The notes under the pieces are model-generated. The model had not been told where the DNA came from and did no database searches. It saw only the letters and a program-made list of their open reading frames with translations. DNA of 64,000 bases, from contig JBGSKC010000035.1 in assembly GCA_041741415.1 (NCBI GenBank), positions 124,001-188,000 on the forward strand, given 5' to 3'. Below, piece by piece: positions 35,767 through 43,711 of this stretch. A program made the translations under genes and the position numbers. This DNA is from JANQTF01 sp041741415. Lineage in GTDB: Bacteria; Bacteroidota; Bacteroidia; J057. The stretch's first letter is position 1. Each line of letters starts with the position of its first letter.

Positions 35767-35859
35767 GCAAGAAGGCCATTTCCCTCAAGGCACTGCGAGA
35801 AAAGCAGTTCGACCTGCTCCCCTTCACCAAAGTCAACTCCAACTTCAATTTAAAGAGTC

Positions 35860-36051
35860 ATGAACGTGGTCATTTTCACCATCCAGGAACAGATCGCCGA
35901 GGTCAAGGAAGAGATCAGAATGCGCGAAAAGGTCTATGCCAACCAGGTCTCCCGTGGCCAGATGGGCAAGCGGGAGGCCGAGCGCAAGATCGACATCATG
36001 AAGGCTGTGCTTCAGAACCTCGAGAAACAAGCCCCAACCCTCTTCTCATGA
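35860..36051 (+). CDS. Hypothetical small coiled-coil phage protein
   Basis: 63 residues, helical with coiled-coil character (EQIAEVKEEIRMREKVYANQV). It overlaps the next gene by 4 bases. The stretch 35763-35859 in front of it contains an open frame starting ATG at 35763 (KAISLKALREKQFDLLPFT) that runs on out of frame through this gene; see findings. Confidence 0.65.
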   Translation: MNVVIFTIQEQIAEVKEEIRMREKVYANQVSRGQMGKREAERKIDIMKAVLQNLEKQAPTLFS

Positions 36052-36458
36052 ACCCCAGCATTGTAAACCCCAGCAGGGTGCTCAAGGAGGCCCTCCACGA
36101 CCAGGTAAACGACCTCGCCAGGATGATGAACATCAGCCTGGATTGGGTATCGGAGCTGATCTACGAGCGAGGGGTGGAGTATGCAGAGGGCTACTACAGG
36201 GCGGCCAAGGTGGCCACCAAAGCCATCCAGGATCCGGCCTACTGGCACTGGTTCCTGATCCAATGGCGGCGCTGCGACCGCAACATGATGGCCACCCTCG
36301 ATCTCGACAGCCTTTCCCAGCCGGGCTGGGCTGCCATGTGGTACGATATGTTCCACGACATCACCGAGCTGAGCGCAATCAAGCAAGGGGCCGAGGCCCC
36401 GGAACAACCAGTCAAACCATGGTCTGAAATCGCCATCCGGGCGATGAAAAACCACTAA
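36048..36458 (+). CDS. Hypothetical early phage protein
   Basis: 136 residues. Predicted helical, with ARMMNISLDWVSELIYERG and a tryptophan-rich region (YWHWFLIQWRRCDRN). No domain recognised. It is ATGA-coupled to the preceding gene and followed by the DUF3164 gene after 11 bases. Found in the same position in related Mu-like prophages would be expected but cannot be verified here. Confidence 0.65.
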   Translation: MNPSIVNPSRVLKEALHDQVNDLARMMNISLDWVSELIYERGVEYAEGYYRAAKVATKAIQDPAYWHWFLIQWRRCDRNMMATLDLDSLSQPGWAAMWYDMFHDITELSAIKQGAEAPEQPVKPWSEIAIRAMKNH

Positions 36459-36469
36459 CACCCACCGCA

Positions 36470-37078
36470 ATGGCAAAAGCCTGGATAGATGAAAAGGGGA
36501 TCGAAATCCCAGCCAACAGAATCACCCGCCTGGAGAAGCTCCGCGAAAAGGAAGCTGCTCGGCTGCTGAAAGACGCAAAAGCCATCAATGACAAGCTGGC
36601 TGAGTACAAGGCCACCATGGCCCGCATCTGCGACTATGTGTACACCGAGGCCATGGACGAGCTCGGAGCCGACCCCGGCAAGAACAAGGGCAACTTCACC
36701 TGGTACAACTTCGACCGCTCAATCAAGGTGGAAGTAAGCATCAGCGAGCGCATCGACTTCGATGACATCCTGATCGCCGCTGCCAAGGAGAAGCTCGACA
36801 CCTTCCTCGAGCAGCACACGAGCGAAGACGAGATGATCCGCCAGCTCGTGATGAATGCCTTTGCCACCAGCCGTGGCAAGCTGGATGTGAAGCGCGTGCT
36901 GGGCCTGGTGAGCTACCGGCAGCGCCTGCCCAAGAGCAAGTACCCGCTGTTCCACGAGGCTATCGACCTGATCGAGCAATCCATCCACCGGCCCGACAGC
37001 CGCCGCTATTTCCGCATCAGCGAGCGCATGAGCGAGGGCGACTACAAAGTGGTGGAGCTGAATTTCAGCAGCATCTAA
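36470..37078 (+). CDS. DUF3164-family phage protein
   Basis: 202 residues. The start MAKAWIDEKG and the central block GNFTWYNFDRSIKVEVSISERIDFDD, followed by DVKRVLGLVSYRQRLP, are characteristic of DUF3164, which is common in Mu-like phages between the transposition genes and gemA. The role is not known. It is followed by 188 bases without a gene that hold a structured RNA candidate. Confidence 0.85.
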   Translation: MAKAWIDEKGIEIPANRITRLEKLREKEAARLLKDAKAINDKLAEYKATMARICDYVYTEAMDELGADPGKNKGNFTWYNFDRSIKVEVSISERIDFDDILIAAAKEKLDTFLEQHTSEDEMIRQLVMNAFATSRGKLDVKRVLGLVSYRQRLPKSKYPLFHEAIDLIEQSIHRPDSRRYFRISERMSEGDYKVVELNFSSI

Positions 37079-37104
37079 AGACTTTCAGTGAGTAGTAGCC
37101 GCCT

Positions 37105-37174
37105 GCCTGGTGGCGGTAACCAGGCGCAGGGAGGGGCCGACTGGGGCCTGTGCGGTTCGACCCCGCACCCTCTC
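37105..37174 (+). ncRNA. Structured RNA candidate with tRNA T-arm-like hairpin
   Basis: Two perfect hairpins are seen: GCCTGGT (37105-37111) with ACCAGGC (37119-37125) around loop GGCGGTA, and GTGCGG (37150-37155) with CCGCAC (37163-37168) around loop TTCGACC, which equals a canonical T-loop. GGGAGGG (37129-37135) can pair with CCCTCTC (37168-37174), one G-U pair, as an acceptor-like stem enclosing the second hairpin, competing for one base with the T-arm stem. No D or anticodon arm is present, so it is not a normal tRNA. It could be a tRNA-like element or regulatory RNA. Confidence 0.4.
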
Positions 37175-37266
37175 GCAAAGGGGCCAGAAGTTCTTTCATC
37201 CTCATTCACGATGTCCAATCGGATTGATCACACTCGGTGCTGGCCCCCTACTTTCTATCTGCCACT

Positions 37267-37551
37267 ATGCCAAACGTTCGCATCTGCAAAGCCTGCTCTT
37301 ACCTCTACGACCCCACCCGCACCCAGGTGCAATGCCCCAATTGCGAGAGCTTCAACACCATTTCCTTCACCCCTAACATGGATGATTACAATGAATACGC
37401 TACTCATCTCAGAACCTCTACGGAAGCGAATCTTCCAGCTCATGCACCAGGCCGGGATCTACCAGGAGCGCAGCCAGTGGCTCATGGCAGTGGCGGGCAA
37501 GGTGAGTGTGAAGGATCTCACCCTGGAGCAGGCCCAGCATGTAATCAGTGA
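37267..37551 (+). CDS. Possible zinc-ribbon small protein
   Basis: The first about 35 residues contain two CxxC pairs (CKACSYLYDPTRTQVQCPNC), a clear zinc-ribbon pattern. The frame stays open to 37551 and thus overlaps the GemA gene by some 160 bases, and after about residue 45 the composition looks like the wrong frame of GemA. The real protein may therefore be short or end by a sequence change. Kept because the cysteine pattern is unlikely by chance. Confidence 0.45.
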   Translation: MPNVRICKACSYLYDPTRTQVQCPNCESFNTISFTPNMDDYNEYATHLRTSTEANLPAHAPGRDLPGAQPVAHGSGGQGECEGSHPGAGPACNQ

Positions 37552-37801
37552 GCTCGAGAAGGCCACCAACGCGGAGCCTGCCAAGATGCGCCGCATGGGC
37601 AGGAAGATCATCCACCTGCTCTGCGAGCTGGGCTATGTGGATGCCGAAAACAAGCCCGACTACGCCCGGATCAACGCCTGGGTGGCCAACAGCGGCGACC
37701 GCAACCTCAAGAGAAAAACCCTGTGGCAGCTCAACTACGAGGAGATGCTTCAGATACTGAACCAGGCCGAAGCCTACCACAAAAAAGAGACCAACCGATG
37801 A
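37391..37801 (+). CDS. GemA/gp16-family phage protein (DUF1018)
   Basis: 136 residues from ATG 37391 (an in-frame ATG at 37382 is equally possible). The conserved start PLRKRIFQLMHQAGI and KVSVKDLTLEQAQHVISELEK match Mu GemA/gp16 proteins, which affect host gene expression and DNA supercoiling in Mu. The N-terminal part overlaps the zinc-ribbon frame. It ends with an ATGA junction to the next gene. Confidence 0.85.
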   Translation: MNTLLISEPLRKRIFQLMHQAGIYQERSQWLMAVAGKVSVKDLTLEQAQHVISELEKATNAEPAKMRRMGRKIIHLLCELGYVDAENKPDYARINAWVANSGDRNLKRKTLWQLNYEEMLQILNQAEAYHKKETNR

Positions 37802-38223
37802 GCAACCCCACCCTGCACCAGCGCTGCGTGGCAGCCTACATGACCTGGCGTGAAGAGCGCCACCTGCCGGTGATGAAGTTCACCGGGCGGGATGGAGCTG
37901 CAATGAAGGCCATCCTAGCCTACCTGCTCAAGCTCACCGAAGGAGACGAGGAGCGTGCCGAGGCGGGGCTCCAGTTCATCCTGAGCAACTGGAAGCACCT
38001 GCGGCCCTTCCTGCAAACCCAATTTGAGCTACCACGGATCGAGAAGTACCTGGTGGAGATGATCGACAACCTCAACCCGCATGGAACAATCGGACGCACC
38101 CCAAAACAGGCAGCTTCAGAAGGCCTCGCCCGGGCTGGTTCCCGCGTTGCTGAGGCCCTCGCCAGGCGGGCTACAGGCCGCACTGCGGCTGGTGAAACCA
38201 CAGGAACAGATCAAGATTCGTGA
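37798..38223 (+). CDS. Hypothetical phage protein
   Basis: 141 residues from ATG 37798, ATGA-coupled to gemA. The N-terminal about 100 residues look natural (VMKFTGRDGAAMKAILAYLLKL, LSNWKHLRPFLQTQFEL), with helical character similar to small replication- or primase-linked phage proteins. The last about 45 residues are low-complexity and overlap the following gene. Function unknown. Confidence 0.65.
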   Translation: MSNPTLHQRCVAAYMTWREERHLPVMKFTGRDGAAMKAILAYLLKLTEGDEERAEAGLQFILSNWKHLRPFLQTQFELPRIEKYLVEMIDNLNPHGTIGRTPKQAASEGLARAGSRVAEALARRATGRTAAGETTGTDQDS

Positions 38224-38830
38224 CGACATGGCAGACCTCCAGTACACAGTAACCAGCCTGCGCCGACAGTGGCAAGAAGCCACCAGCGACGAAGACCGCA
38301 CCCGCATTGAGGTGCTGGGCCGCCAGGCTGTAGCTGAGCTGGAGGCTGTGAAAGCCCAGGCCCTGCCCACCCTTGCAGAGCTGGAGGCGAGAGACCAGGC
38401 CGCAGGCCAGGACGGCAGCCTGCCTACCGTGCTCATCGAGGCCCTGGTGCTCGACCTGGTGAGCTTCTTCAATGTAGGCAAGCAGATCACCGAAGCGCAG
38501 ATCCATGATTCCGCACACCTGATCTATCAGGAGTACCGCTTCCGCCTCCTGGAGGAGATCGCCCTGGCCTTTCAGCGAGTGAAGCAGGGCAAGTATGGCG
38601 AGGTTTATGACCGCATCGATGGTGGTACCATCATGCGCTGGCTGGCTAGGTACTTCGAGGAGCTGCGGGAGCAGGCCATCGAGGAGCGCCGCCGCCGCCA
38701 CCTCAGCCTGAAAGATGACGGGCGCAAGGGCGGCATCTACCGCCTGCGCGACCTGAAGCCAACCGTTCTTCCCACCCCTGACCAGGGCGGCACCGTGCCA
38801 CCCACAATCGGCGACATCCTCAATGACTAG
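38081..38830 (+). CDS. DUF6633-like phage protein
   Basis: 249 residues from ATG 38081, or 200 from ATG 38228 if the 143-base overlap with the preceding gene is not used. The central block VGKQITEAQIHDSAHLIYQE and GKYGEVYDRIDGGTIMRWL resembles a protein family common in Bacteroidota phages and mobile elements (DUF6633-type), recalled rather than searched. Helical, charged, probably cytoplasmic. It overlaps the next gene by 8 bases. Confidence 0.6.
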   Translation: MEQSDAPQNRQLQKASPGLVPALLRPSPGGLQAALRLVKPQEQIKIRDDMADLQYTVTSLRRQWQEATSDEDRTRIEVLGRQAVAELEAVKAQALPTLAELEARDQAAGQDGSLPTVLIEALVLDLVSFFNVGKQITEAQIHDSAHLIYQEYRFRLLEEIALAFQRVKQGKYGEVYDRIDGGTIMRWLARYFEELREQAIEERRRRHLSLKDDGRKGGIYRLRDLKPTVLPTPDQGGTVPPTIGDILND

Positions 38831-39023
38831 AGTCGAAAACTACCAGAAGCGGAACGAGGACATCCTCCGGGAATTCCAGGAGATGTACAAGTCGCTGCCG
38901 GGCAAGGCACAAAGCAAAACCGACGTGGTAGTGCATGCCCTGGCCGCCAAATACTACCTGAGTCCCAACAGAGTCCGCATCATCATCACCAACACCACCT
39001 TGCCTAAAGACGCTGAACAATGA
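38823..39023 (+). CDS. Hypothetical small phage protein
   Basis: 66 residues, basic and helical, with a C-terminal segment KYYLSPNRVRIIITNTT that resembles a DNA-binding turn. It overlaps both neighbours by a few bases, so it is translated in the early operon. No family recognised. Confidence 0.62.
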   Translation: MTRVENYQKRNEDILREFQEMYKSLPGKAQSKTDVVVHALAAKYYLSPNRVRIIITNTTLPKDAEQ

Positions 39024-39253
39024 ACATCACCTCTATTCGCCGATCCTATGGCGTGTTCGTGAAAGCCGAAAACGGCAGAGCAGAAATCTCTGCCGACATG
39101 GTAACCGAAGACGAAGCCCGCACCCTGGCCCACCAGATGAGCCGGGTGCTCGAAGACCTTGTGATCCGCTACAAGCTCGATCCAAAGGACATCCTCGACG
39201 ATTACGCCACCCGGCTCGGAGTCCAAATCACCTTTAACACTGAAGAACAATGA
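39020..39253 (+). CDS. Hypothetical small phage protein
   Basis: 77 residues. An N-terminal beta-strand (SIRRSYGVFVKAENGRAEIS) is followed by a helical part. ATGA-type overlaps on both sides. No family recognised. Confidence 0.62.
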   Translation: MNITSIRRSYGVFVKAENGRAEISADMVTEDEARTLAHQMSRVLEDLVIRYKLDPKDILDDYATRLGVQITFNTEEQ

Positions 39254-39594
39254 CACCCATCATCAGCAAACAAGACACCCTCACCTGGGGAGACAAGGTG
39301 CAATTCCTCATCAAGGTCAAGATGCTCAGCCCGGCCAACAAGCTCCAGGCAGAGCTGGAGATGCACCTAAACAGCTTCAAGTACCACACTTGCGAGCATC
39401 CCGCTTTAGTGATTGATGCTATCCGGACACTGACCGATGACCTTAACAGGAAATACCCACGAACAGCATCGCTCAGGTGTAAGATCTTCTTTGCCTCCAT
39501 GTTCCCTGCTTCAATGCACATAGGGATAATTGCAAAGCCCCACGAGGTTGCCACCATCAGTTTCACCCGCATCCAGGGCCACGTGGCCTTCTGA
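39250..39594 (+). CDS. Hypothetical phage protein
   Basis: 114 residues, coupled to its upstream neighbour by a 4-base overlap. It contains DTLTWGDKVQFLIKVKML and a central helix; the end is beta-like (ATISFTRIQGHVAF). Not recognised. Confidence 0.62.
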   Translation: MTPIISKQDTLTWGDKVQFLIKVKMLSPANKLQAELEMHLNSFKYHTCEHPALVIDAIRTLTDDLNRKYPRTASLRCKIFFASMFPASMHIGIIAKPHEVATISFTRIQGHVAF

Positions 39595-39596
39595 GC

Positions 39597-39923
39597 ATGG
39601 CAAATCAAAAACTCACCAAACTCAAGGTAGCAGTGGAGCTGATGTATGATCCTGCAACCAACACCCTCAAGAGCGTGAACGTGAAGGGCACCACCACGCC
39701 AACGCTGCCGGGGTTCTTTGGGCCAAGCGGCCTGGTAAGCTACCCGGGATCCAACATGATCCTCCTGGCACTGGCCCACGCCATCGGTGGTGGCATCTGC
39801 TCAGCCCACGAGCGCTTCGGGGTCAGCATCGAAGACATGCAGCTCGGAGTCTTCGAGGTGATCAGCGAAGCCGTGCAGGCCAAGAAGACATTCACCTATT
39901 ATGACGAATTAAACAACAATTAA
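39597..39923 (+). CDS. Hypothetical phage protein
   Basis: 108 residues, 2 bases after the previous stop. N-terminal beta part (LTKLKVAVELMYDPATNTL), a glycine-rich stretch (TLPGFFGPSGLVSYPG), then a hydrophobic helix (MILLALAHAIGGGICSAHE). A membrane association is possible but weak. Not recognised. Confidence 0.62.
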   Translation: MANQKLTKLKVAVELMYDPATNTLKSVNVKGTTTPTLPGFFGPSGLVSYPGSNMILLALAHAIGGGICSAHERFGVSIEDMQLGVFEVISEAVQAKKTFTYYDELNNN

Positions 39924-39930
39924 ACCCGCA

Positions 39931-40572
39931 ATGACAACCACCCTCACACTCTTCCTCCTGGTCATCGCTGCCATCTGCGATGCAATGATGGATCACATCG
40001 AGTTCAGGCTACCAATCCAAAGAGATCACCCGCTCCGGATAAACTCGTGGTGGAACCCCATTTTCTCTCAGTGGAACAAGTACAAGAACACCGAACCTGA
40101 GGATGGCCCCGCCTTCCCCGGCTCCACCACAATCTTCGTGTGGGTAACTGATGCCTGGCACTTTTTCAAGACCGGCAAGTGGACCGCACTGGAGCTGGCT
40201 CTGGCCCTGGGCATCTACCCCTACATTCTTCTCTACCTACCTGCAATCACCCCGGCCTGGCTTGATGTGCTGCTCCTCACAGGAGCGCTGAAGGTGGCCA
40301 GAGCCAGCACCTTTCACACATTCTTCCACTACGTTTTCTCACCTCAATTTTTCTCAATCATGAAGCAGTTCAAAGCAAAAGCCCAAGAGGCCTGGCACAA
40401 CGCCAAGCTCGTTTTTCTCGCTGCCTACCAGGCACGCCCGCTCCTCACCCAGATGATCAGCACCCTGGTGGTGTTTGGGATCGCCCTGGGCGCTGGGATG
40501 CTCCACCCCGGCCTTGCCGTGGCAGTGCTGCTGCTGTTCATTGTTGCAGGACTTGTAAGCATGTTCCGATGA
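39931..40572 (+). CDS. Integral membrane phage protein, candidate in holin position
   Basis: 213 residues with about five hydrophobic segments: the N-terminus (TLFLLVIAAICDAMMD), two around 80-120 (ALELALALGIYPYILLYL and AWLDVLLLTGALKVA) and two near the C-terminus (MISTLVVFGIALGAGM and LAVAVLLLFIVAGLVSM). The N-terminal half has the look of a conserved membrane protein seen in Bacteroidota phages. It precedes the secreted hydrolase gene, which in Mu order is roughly the lysis region, so a holin-like role is conceivable but unproved. Confidence 0.65.
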   Translation: MTTTLTLFLLVIAAICDAMMDHIEFRLPIQRDHPLRINSWWNPIFSQWNKYKNTEPEDGPAFPGSTTIFVWVTDAWHFFKTGKWTALELALALGIYPYILLYLPAITPAWLDVLLLTGALKVARASTFHTFFHYVFSPQFFSIMKQFKAKAQEAWHNAKLVFLAAYQARPLLTQMISTLVVFGIALGAGMLHPGLAVAVLLLFIVAGLVSMFR

Positions 40573-40835
40573 GCGTTGAACCCGGAATCAATATGATTGC
40601 CTTGTTTGCCCAGATGGCTGACGAGGATAGTGTCGATGGAACCGAAAACTTGGTCTCATTTAACAATGTGATCCGTGGCAAGCTGAAGGGCAAAGCGGCA
40701 GAAGTAACAATCGCCATCGACCCCGATACCTTCAAAGCATTCTCGATGGCAGGCAAATACTTCCCTGTGCTGCTCCCCGTGTTTACTGACCCCTTTTCAA
40801 ACCCAAACAAACCCATTCTATCTCTTTCCTCATGA
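40569..40835 (+). CDS. Hypothetical small phage protein
   Basis: 88 residues, overlapping both neighbours by 4 bases. Contains VSFNNVIRGKLKGKAAEVTIAI, a possible beta-domain. It lies between a membrane protein and a secreted hydrolase in the same operon. Not recognised. Confidence 0.62.
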   Translation: MSVEPGINMIALFAQMADEDSVDGTENLVSFNNVIRGKLKGKAAEVTIAIDPDTFKAFSMAGKYFPVLLPVFTDPFSNPNKPILSLSS

Positions 40836-43072
40836 AGCACTTCCTTTCCCTTTTCCTCCTTGCCCTGTGGCCGCCGCTCATCTTTACGCAGGCCGCCATC
40901 ACTGGTGAGCTCCGCCAGTGGCACAACGTGACCATCACCTGGGCAGGCCCCGCCACCAGCGAGGCAGCCACGACCAACCCCTTTCTGAATTGCCGGCTCG
41001 ATGTAACCTTCACCAATGGAGCTGACACGCTCCAGGTGCCCGGCTACTTCGCTGCCGATGGTAACGCAGCCCAGACCGGAGCCACAGCAGGCAACCAGTG
41101 GCGTGTCCACTTCCGCCCGCCGCTCACCGGCACCTGGAGCTACACAGCTACCATGATCACCGGCACCAACGCAGCCCTCACCGGCACCGGCTCCCCGGTG
41201 GCCCTGGCGGGAGCCGCTGGCTCCCTGGTGATCCAGCCCACCAACAAGCAGGCCCCCGACTTCCGCGCCCTGGGCAGGCTTCAGTACGTCGGGCTCAGGT
41301 ACCGGCAGTTCCAGGGCACCGGGCAATACTTCTTCAACGTCGGAGCCGACAGCCCCGAGAACCTGCTTGCCTACTGGGAATTCGACCAAACCGCAAACGA
41401 TGGCGGAGCCAACAACGACCTCAACGGCACCACCACCTACTACCCAGGCTTCGCCTATGCAGGCGATGGCCTGCACCACTTCGCCGCCCATGTGCAGGAC
41501 TGGCAGCCAGGAGACCCCACCTGGCACACAGGCAAAGGCAAGGGCATCATCGGTGCCCTCAACTACCTGGCCAGCCAGGGCCTCAATGCATACAGCGCCC
41601 TGCTGTGGAACGTGGGTGGCGATGGCGATGACACATGGCCATTCATCACCGACAACAACCTCGACCGCTTCGATTGCTCCAAGCTCGACCAGTGGGGCCT
41701 GGTGTTCACACATGCCGAGGAGACCGGCCTGCTGTTCCACGCCAAGCTGTTCGAGACTGAGAATGACCAGGACATGACCACCGCCCAGTGGCAGCTCTAC
41801 TTCCGCGAAATGATCGCTCGCTATGGCCATTACCTGGCCTGGGAGTGGAACCTGGGCGAAGAGAACACCATGCCCGCCGCCCACATCACCGCCCAGGCAC
41901 AGTACCTTCGCAGCCTCACCAGCTACCCGCTGCACGTGGTGCTGCACACCTACCCGGCCAACAACTGGCGGCAGAGCCAGTGGGGCCCACAGCTCGGAGA
42001 GAGAAGCACCCTTTCGGGTATCAGCATCCAATCAGGCCCCAACGACCTGCCAAACATCGTCACCGACTGGCTCCAGCAGAGCGAGGCCATGGGCCATATC
42101 TGGACAGCCAACCACGATGAGCAGGGCAGTGCCAGTGCCGGGGTAAGTCCGGATCCAGGCTATCCAGGCAACACCACCAACAACCACACCGAGCAGCGCC
42201 GTGGAGCCTGGAAAGGTGCCATTCGCGGCATGGAGGGCCACAAGTCCTATTTCGGGTATAACCTGCCACACAACGACCTCGACCTGGAGGATTACCGAAG
42301 CCGTGCCAGTTGGTGGACATACCTGGCCCGACTGAGGCAGATTGTCAACCTGGTGCCCTTCCAGCAGATGGACTATGCCCCCGGCCTGGACCAGACCAGC
42401 AACGATAACTTCGTGCTGACGGACGGCACCGACAACTGGCTGATCTACGCCCAGGATGGCGACAACATCAACATCCCCATGCCTGCCGGTGTGTATGAGG
42501 TGACTCACTACCGCGTCACCGACAGCCTGGAGGTGTATGGCGGCACCTTCAACCCTGCCAGCAATGGCGGCATGGCCCAACTCTCCAACGGCTACACAGG
42601 AGGCGAATGGGCCACTGTAGTGAAGCGAGTGACAGTCTTTCCCCTCCGCCGCCTGGAGGTGACTGTGCAGGGCAGCCAGATCTGCTGGAGCGCTCCGGAG
42701 GCGAAGACGGTCTATGTGGATCTGCTCATCCCCGAAATCCAGGACTGGCAGAAGGCTGTCCGCTACCACACCCAGGAGGGCTGCTACGACGTGCGTGGAT
42801 GCGGCCCCAAGATCGCAAGGGTGAGGGCTGAGGATGATGACACCGAGCTGATCAGCGACGCTCAGCTCATAGAGGCCAAGCCCTTCACAAACATGGCTTC
42901 AGGCATCCTTACCGTGTCCTGCGTGATCGGGGAGCCCTTCACCGTCACCGACACAGCAGGCCGCAAGGTAATGCAGGGCTACATACAGCGTGACAGCATC
43001 GACCTCACCGGGCTCCCACCCGGCTTCTACACCGTAACCATTTCCACCCACTCATATTCAGTAATCAGATGA
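40832..43072 (+). CDS. Secreted DUF5060 glycoside-hydrolase-like protein with T9SS-like sorting tail
   Basis: 746 residues. A signal peptide (KHFLSLFLLALWPPLIFTQA) precedes an Ig-like DUF5060 domain (about 20-140: ELRQWHNVTITWAGP to FRPPLTGTWSYTATM). A TIM-barrel-like part follows, with QWGLVFTHAEETGLLFHAKL, YGHYLAWEWNLGEEN (candidate catalytic Glu) and TANHDEQGSA. The C-terminal about 55 residues (FTVTDTAGRKVMQGY to the final YSVIR) look like a Type IX secretion sorting domain. The protein should thus be exported and released or anchored on the host surface, acting on a polysaccharide. It is coupled on both sides to phage genes, so it is part of the prophage operon. Confidence 0.85.
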   Translation: MKHFLSLFLLALWPPLIFTQAAITGELRQWHNVTITWAGPATSEAATTNPFLNCRLDVTFTNGADTLQVPGYFAADGNAAQTGATAGNQWRVHFRPPLTGTWSYTATMITGTNAALTGTGSPVALAGAAGSLVIQPTNKQAPDFRALGRLQYVGLRYRQFQGTGQYFFNVGADSPENLLAYWEFDQTANDGGANNDLNGTTTYYPGFAYAGDGLHHFAAHVQDWQPGDPTWHTGKGKGIIGALNYLASQGLNAYSALLWNVGGDGDDTWPFITDNNLDRFDCSKLDQWGLVFTHAEETGLLFHAKLFETENDQDMTTAQWQLYFREMIARYGHYLAWEWNLGEENTMPAAHITAQAQYLRSLTSYPLHVVLHTYPANNWRQSQWGPQLGERSTLSGISIQSGPNDLPNIVTDWLQQSEAMGHIWTANHDEQGSASAGVSPDPGYPGNTTNNHTEQRRGAWKGAIRGMEGHKSYFGYNLPHNDLDLEDYRSRASWWTYLARLRQIVNLVPFQQMDYAPGLDQTSNDNFVLTDGTDNWLIYAQDGDNINIPMPAGVYEVTHYRVTDSLEVYGGTFNPASNGGMAQLSNGYTGGEWATVVKRVTVFPLRRLEVTVQGSQICWSAPEAKTVYVDLLIPEIQDWQKAVRYHTQEGCYDVRGCGPKIARVRAEDDDTELISDAQLIEAKPFTNMASGILTVSCVIGEPFTVTDTAGRKVMQGYIQRDSIDLTGLPPGFYTVTISTHSYSVIR

Positions 43073-43281
43073 GCAAGTTCCCCGCAAACAACAGCATCGA
43101 GCCGGAACAGGTCATCCGGCACATGCACAACATCTACGACAAGCTCGTGATCCTCAACGCCGATGCAGTCAATGAGCAGATAGCCCTGCTCGATGAAGGC
43201 ACCAAGAAGGAAGCAATGAAGAAGATCGCCGCCCTGGTGGCGATCTTCGACACCCACGTGGAAGACGAGACAGACGAGTAG
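43069..43281 (+). CDS. Hypothetical small phage protein
   Basis: 70 residues, helical, acidic at the C-terminus. ATGA-coupled to the hydrolase gene and the last gene of the long early operon, followed by a strong terminator. Not recognised. Confidence 0.62.
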   Translation: MSKFPANNSIEPEQVIRHMHNIYDKLVILNADAVNEQIALLDEGTKKEAMKKIAALVAIFDTHVEDETDE

Positions 43282-43299
43282 CGTTTTTGCATTTGTCAG

Positions 43300-43321
43300 C
43301 CCCGCGAAAGCGGGGTTTTTT
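43300..43321 (+). terminator. Rho-independent terminator of the early operon
   Basis: CCCCGC-GAAA-GCGGGG followed by six T. The GNRA tetraloop and the position behind the last early gene support it. Confidence 0.92.
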
Positions 43322-43351
43322 CTTATATTGGCCCAAAGCAAAAACGTGACT

Positions 43352-43672
43352 ATGTCAACTCCTATCTTTTCCGCAAAATTCGCCCTTAACTCCATCGATT
43401 TGTATGATGGATATGTGGTCATCAAAAACCCCAAAACCCTTTTCAAGGGTGAGCAGAGAATCTATCTTGATCGACTCATCTCGATCAATTTTCGCAAACC
43501 AAGCTGGTTGGCAGCGGGTTACATCCAGCTCGTTTTCCCTGATTCTAAAGTGGACAAGGTCGATGGGACTAGCGTTCCGAATGACGAATTTTCAGCCATT
43601 TTCAGAAAGAAGTCTGCCGCCCAGTTTGAAAAATTGAGGGACATGATCGATGAACAGCGGCGCAAAAAGTAG
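43352..43672 (+). CDS. Small PH/DUF4429-like protein, moron candidate
   Basis: 106 residues from ATG 43352. The pattern of short beta strands (YDGYVVIKNPK, LDRLISINFRKPS, AAGYIQLVFPD) followed by a C-terminal helix with FRKKSAAQFEKLRDMIDEQ resembles bacterial PH-like domains of the DUF4429 type. It is more AT-rich than its neighbours and is enclosed by one terminator on each side, so it forms its own transcription unit. Function unknown; such islands in phages are often lysogenic-conversion genes. Confidence 0.7.
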   Translation: MSTPIFSAKFALNSIDLYDGYVVIKNPKTLFKGEQRIYLDRLISINFRKPSWLAAGYIQLVFPDSKVDKVDGTSVPNDEFSAIFRKKSAAQFEKLRDMIDEQRRKK

Positions 43673-43711
43673 CTATACCACACTGGAGTAGGTAACAGCA
43701 CACACAGCTTA

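Noticed and set aside
37100..37180. A complete tRNA gene
   Set aside because: T-arm is perfect but D arm, anticodon arm and CCA context do not fit; kept only as structured RNA candidate.
40538..42031. 497-residue minus-strand frame
   Set aside because: Antisense to the DUF5060 gene, valine/glycine-rich low-information translation, no start context.
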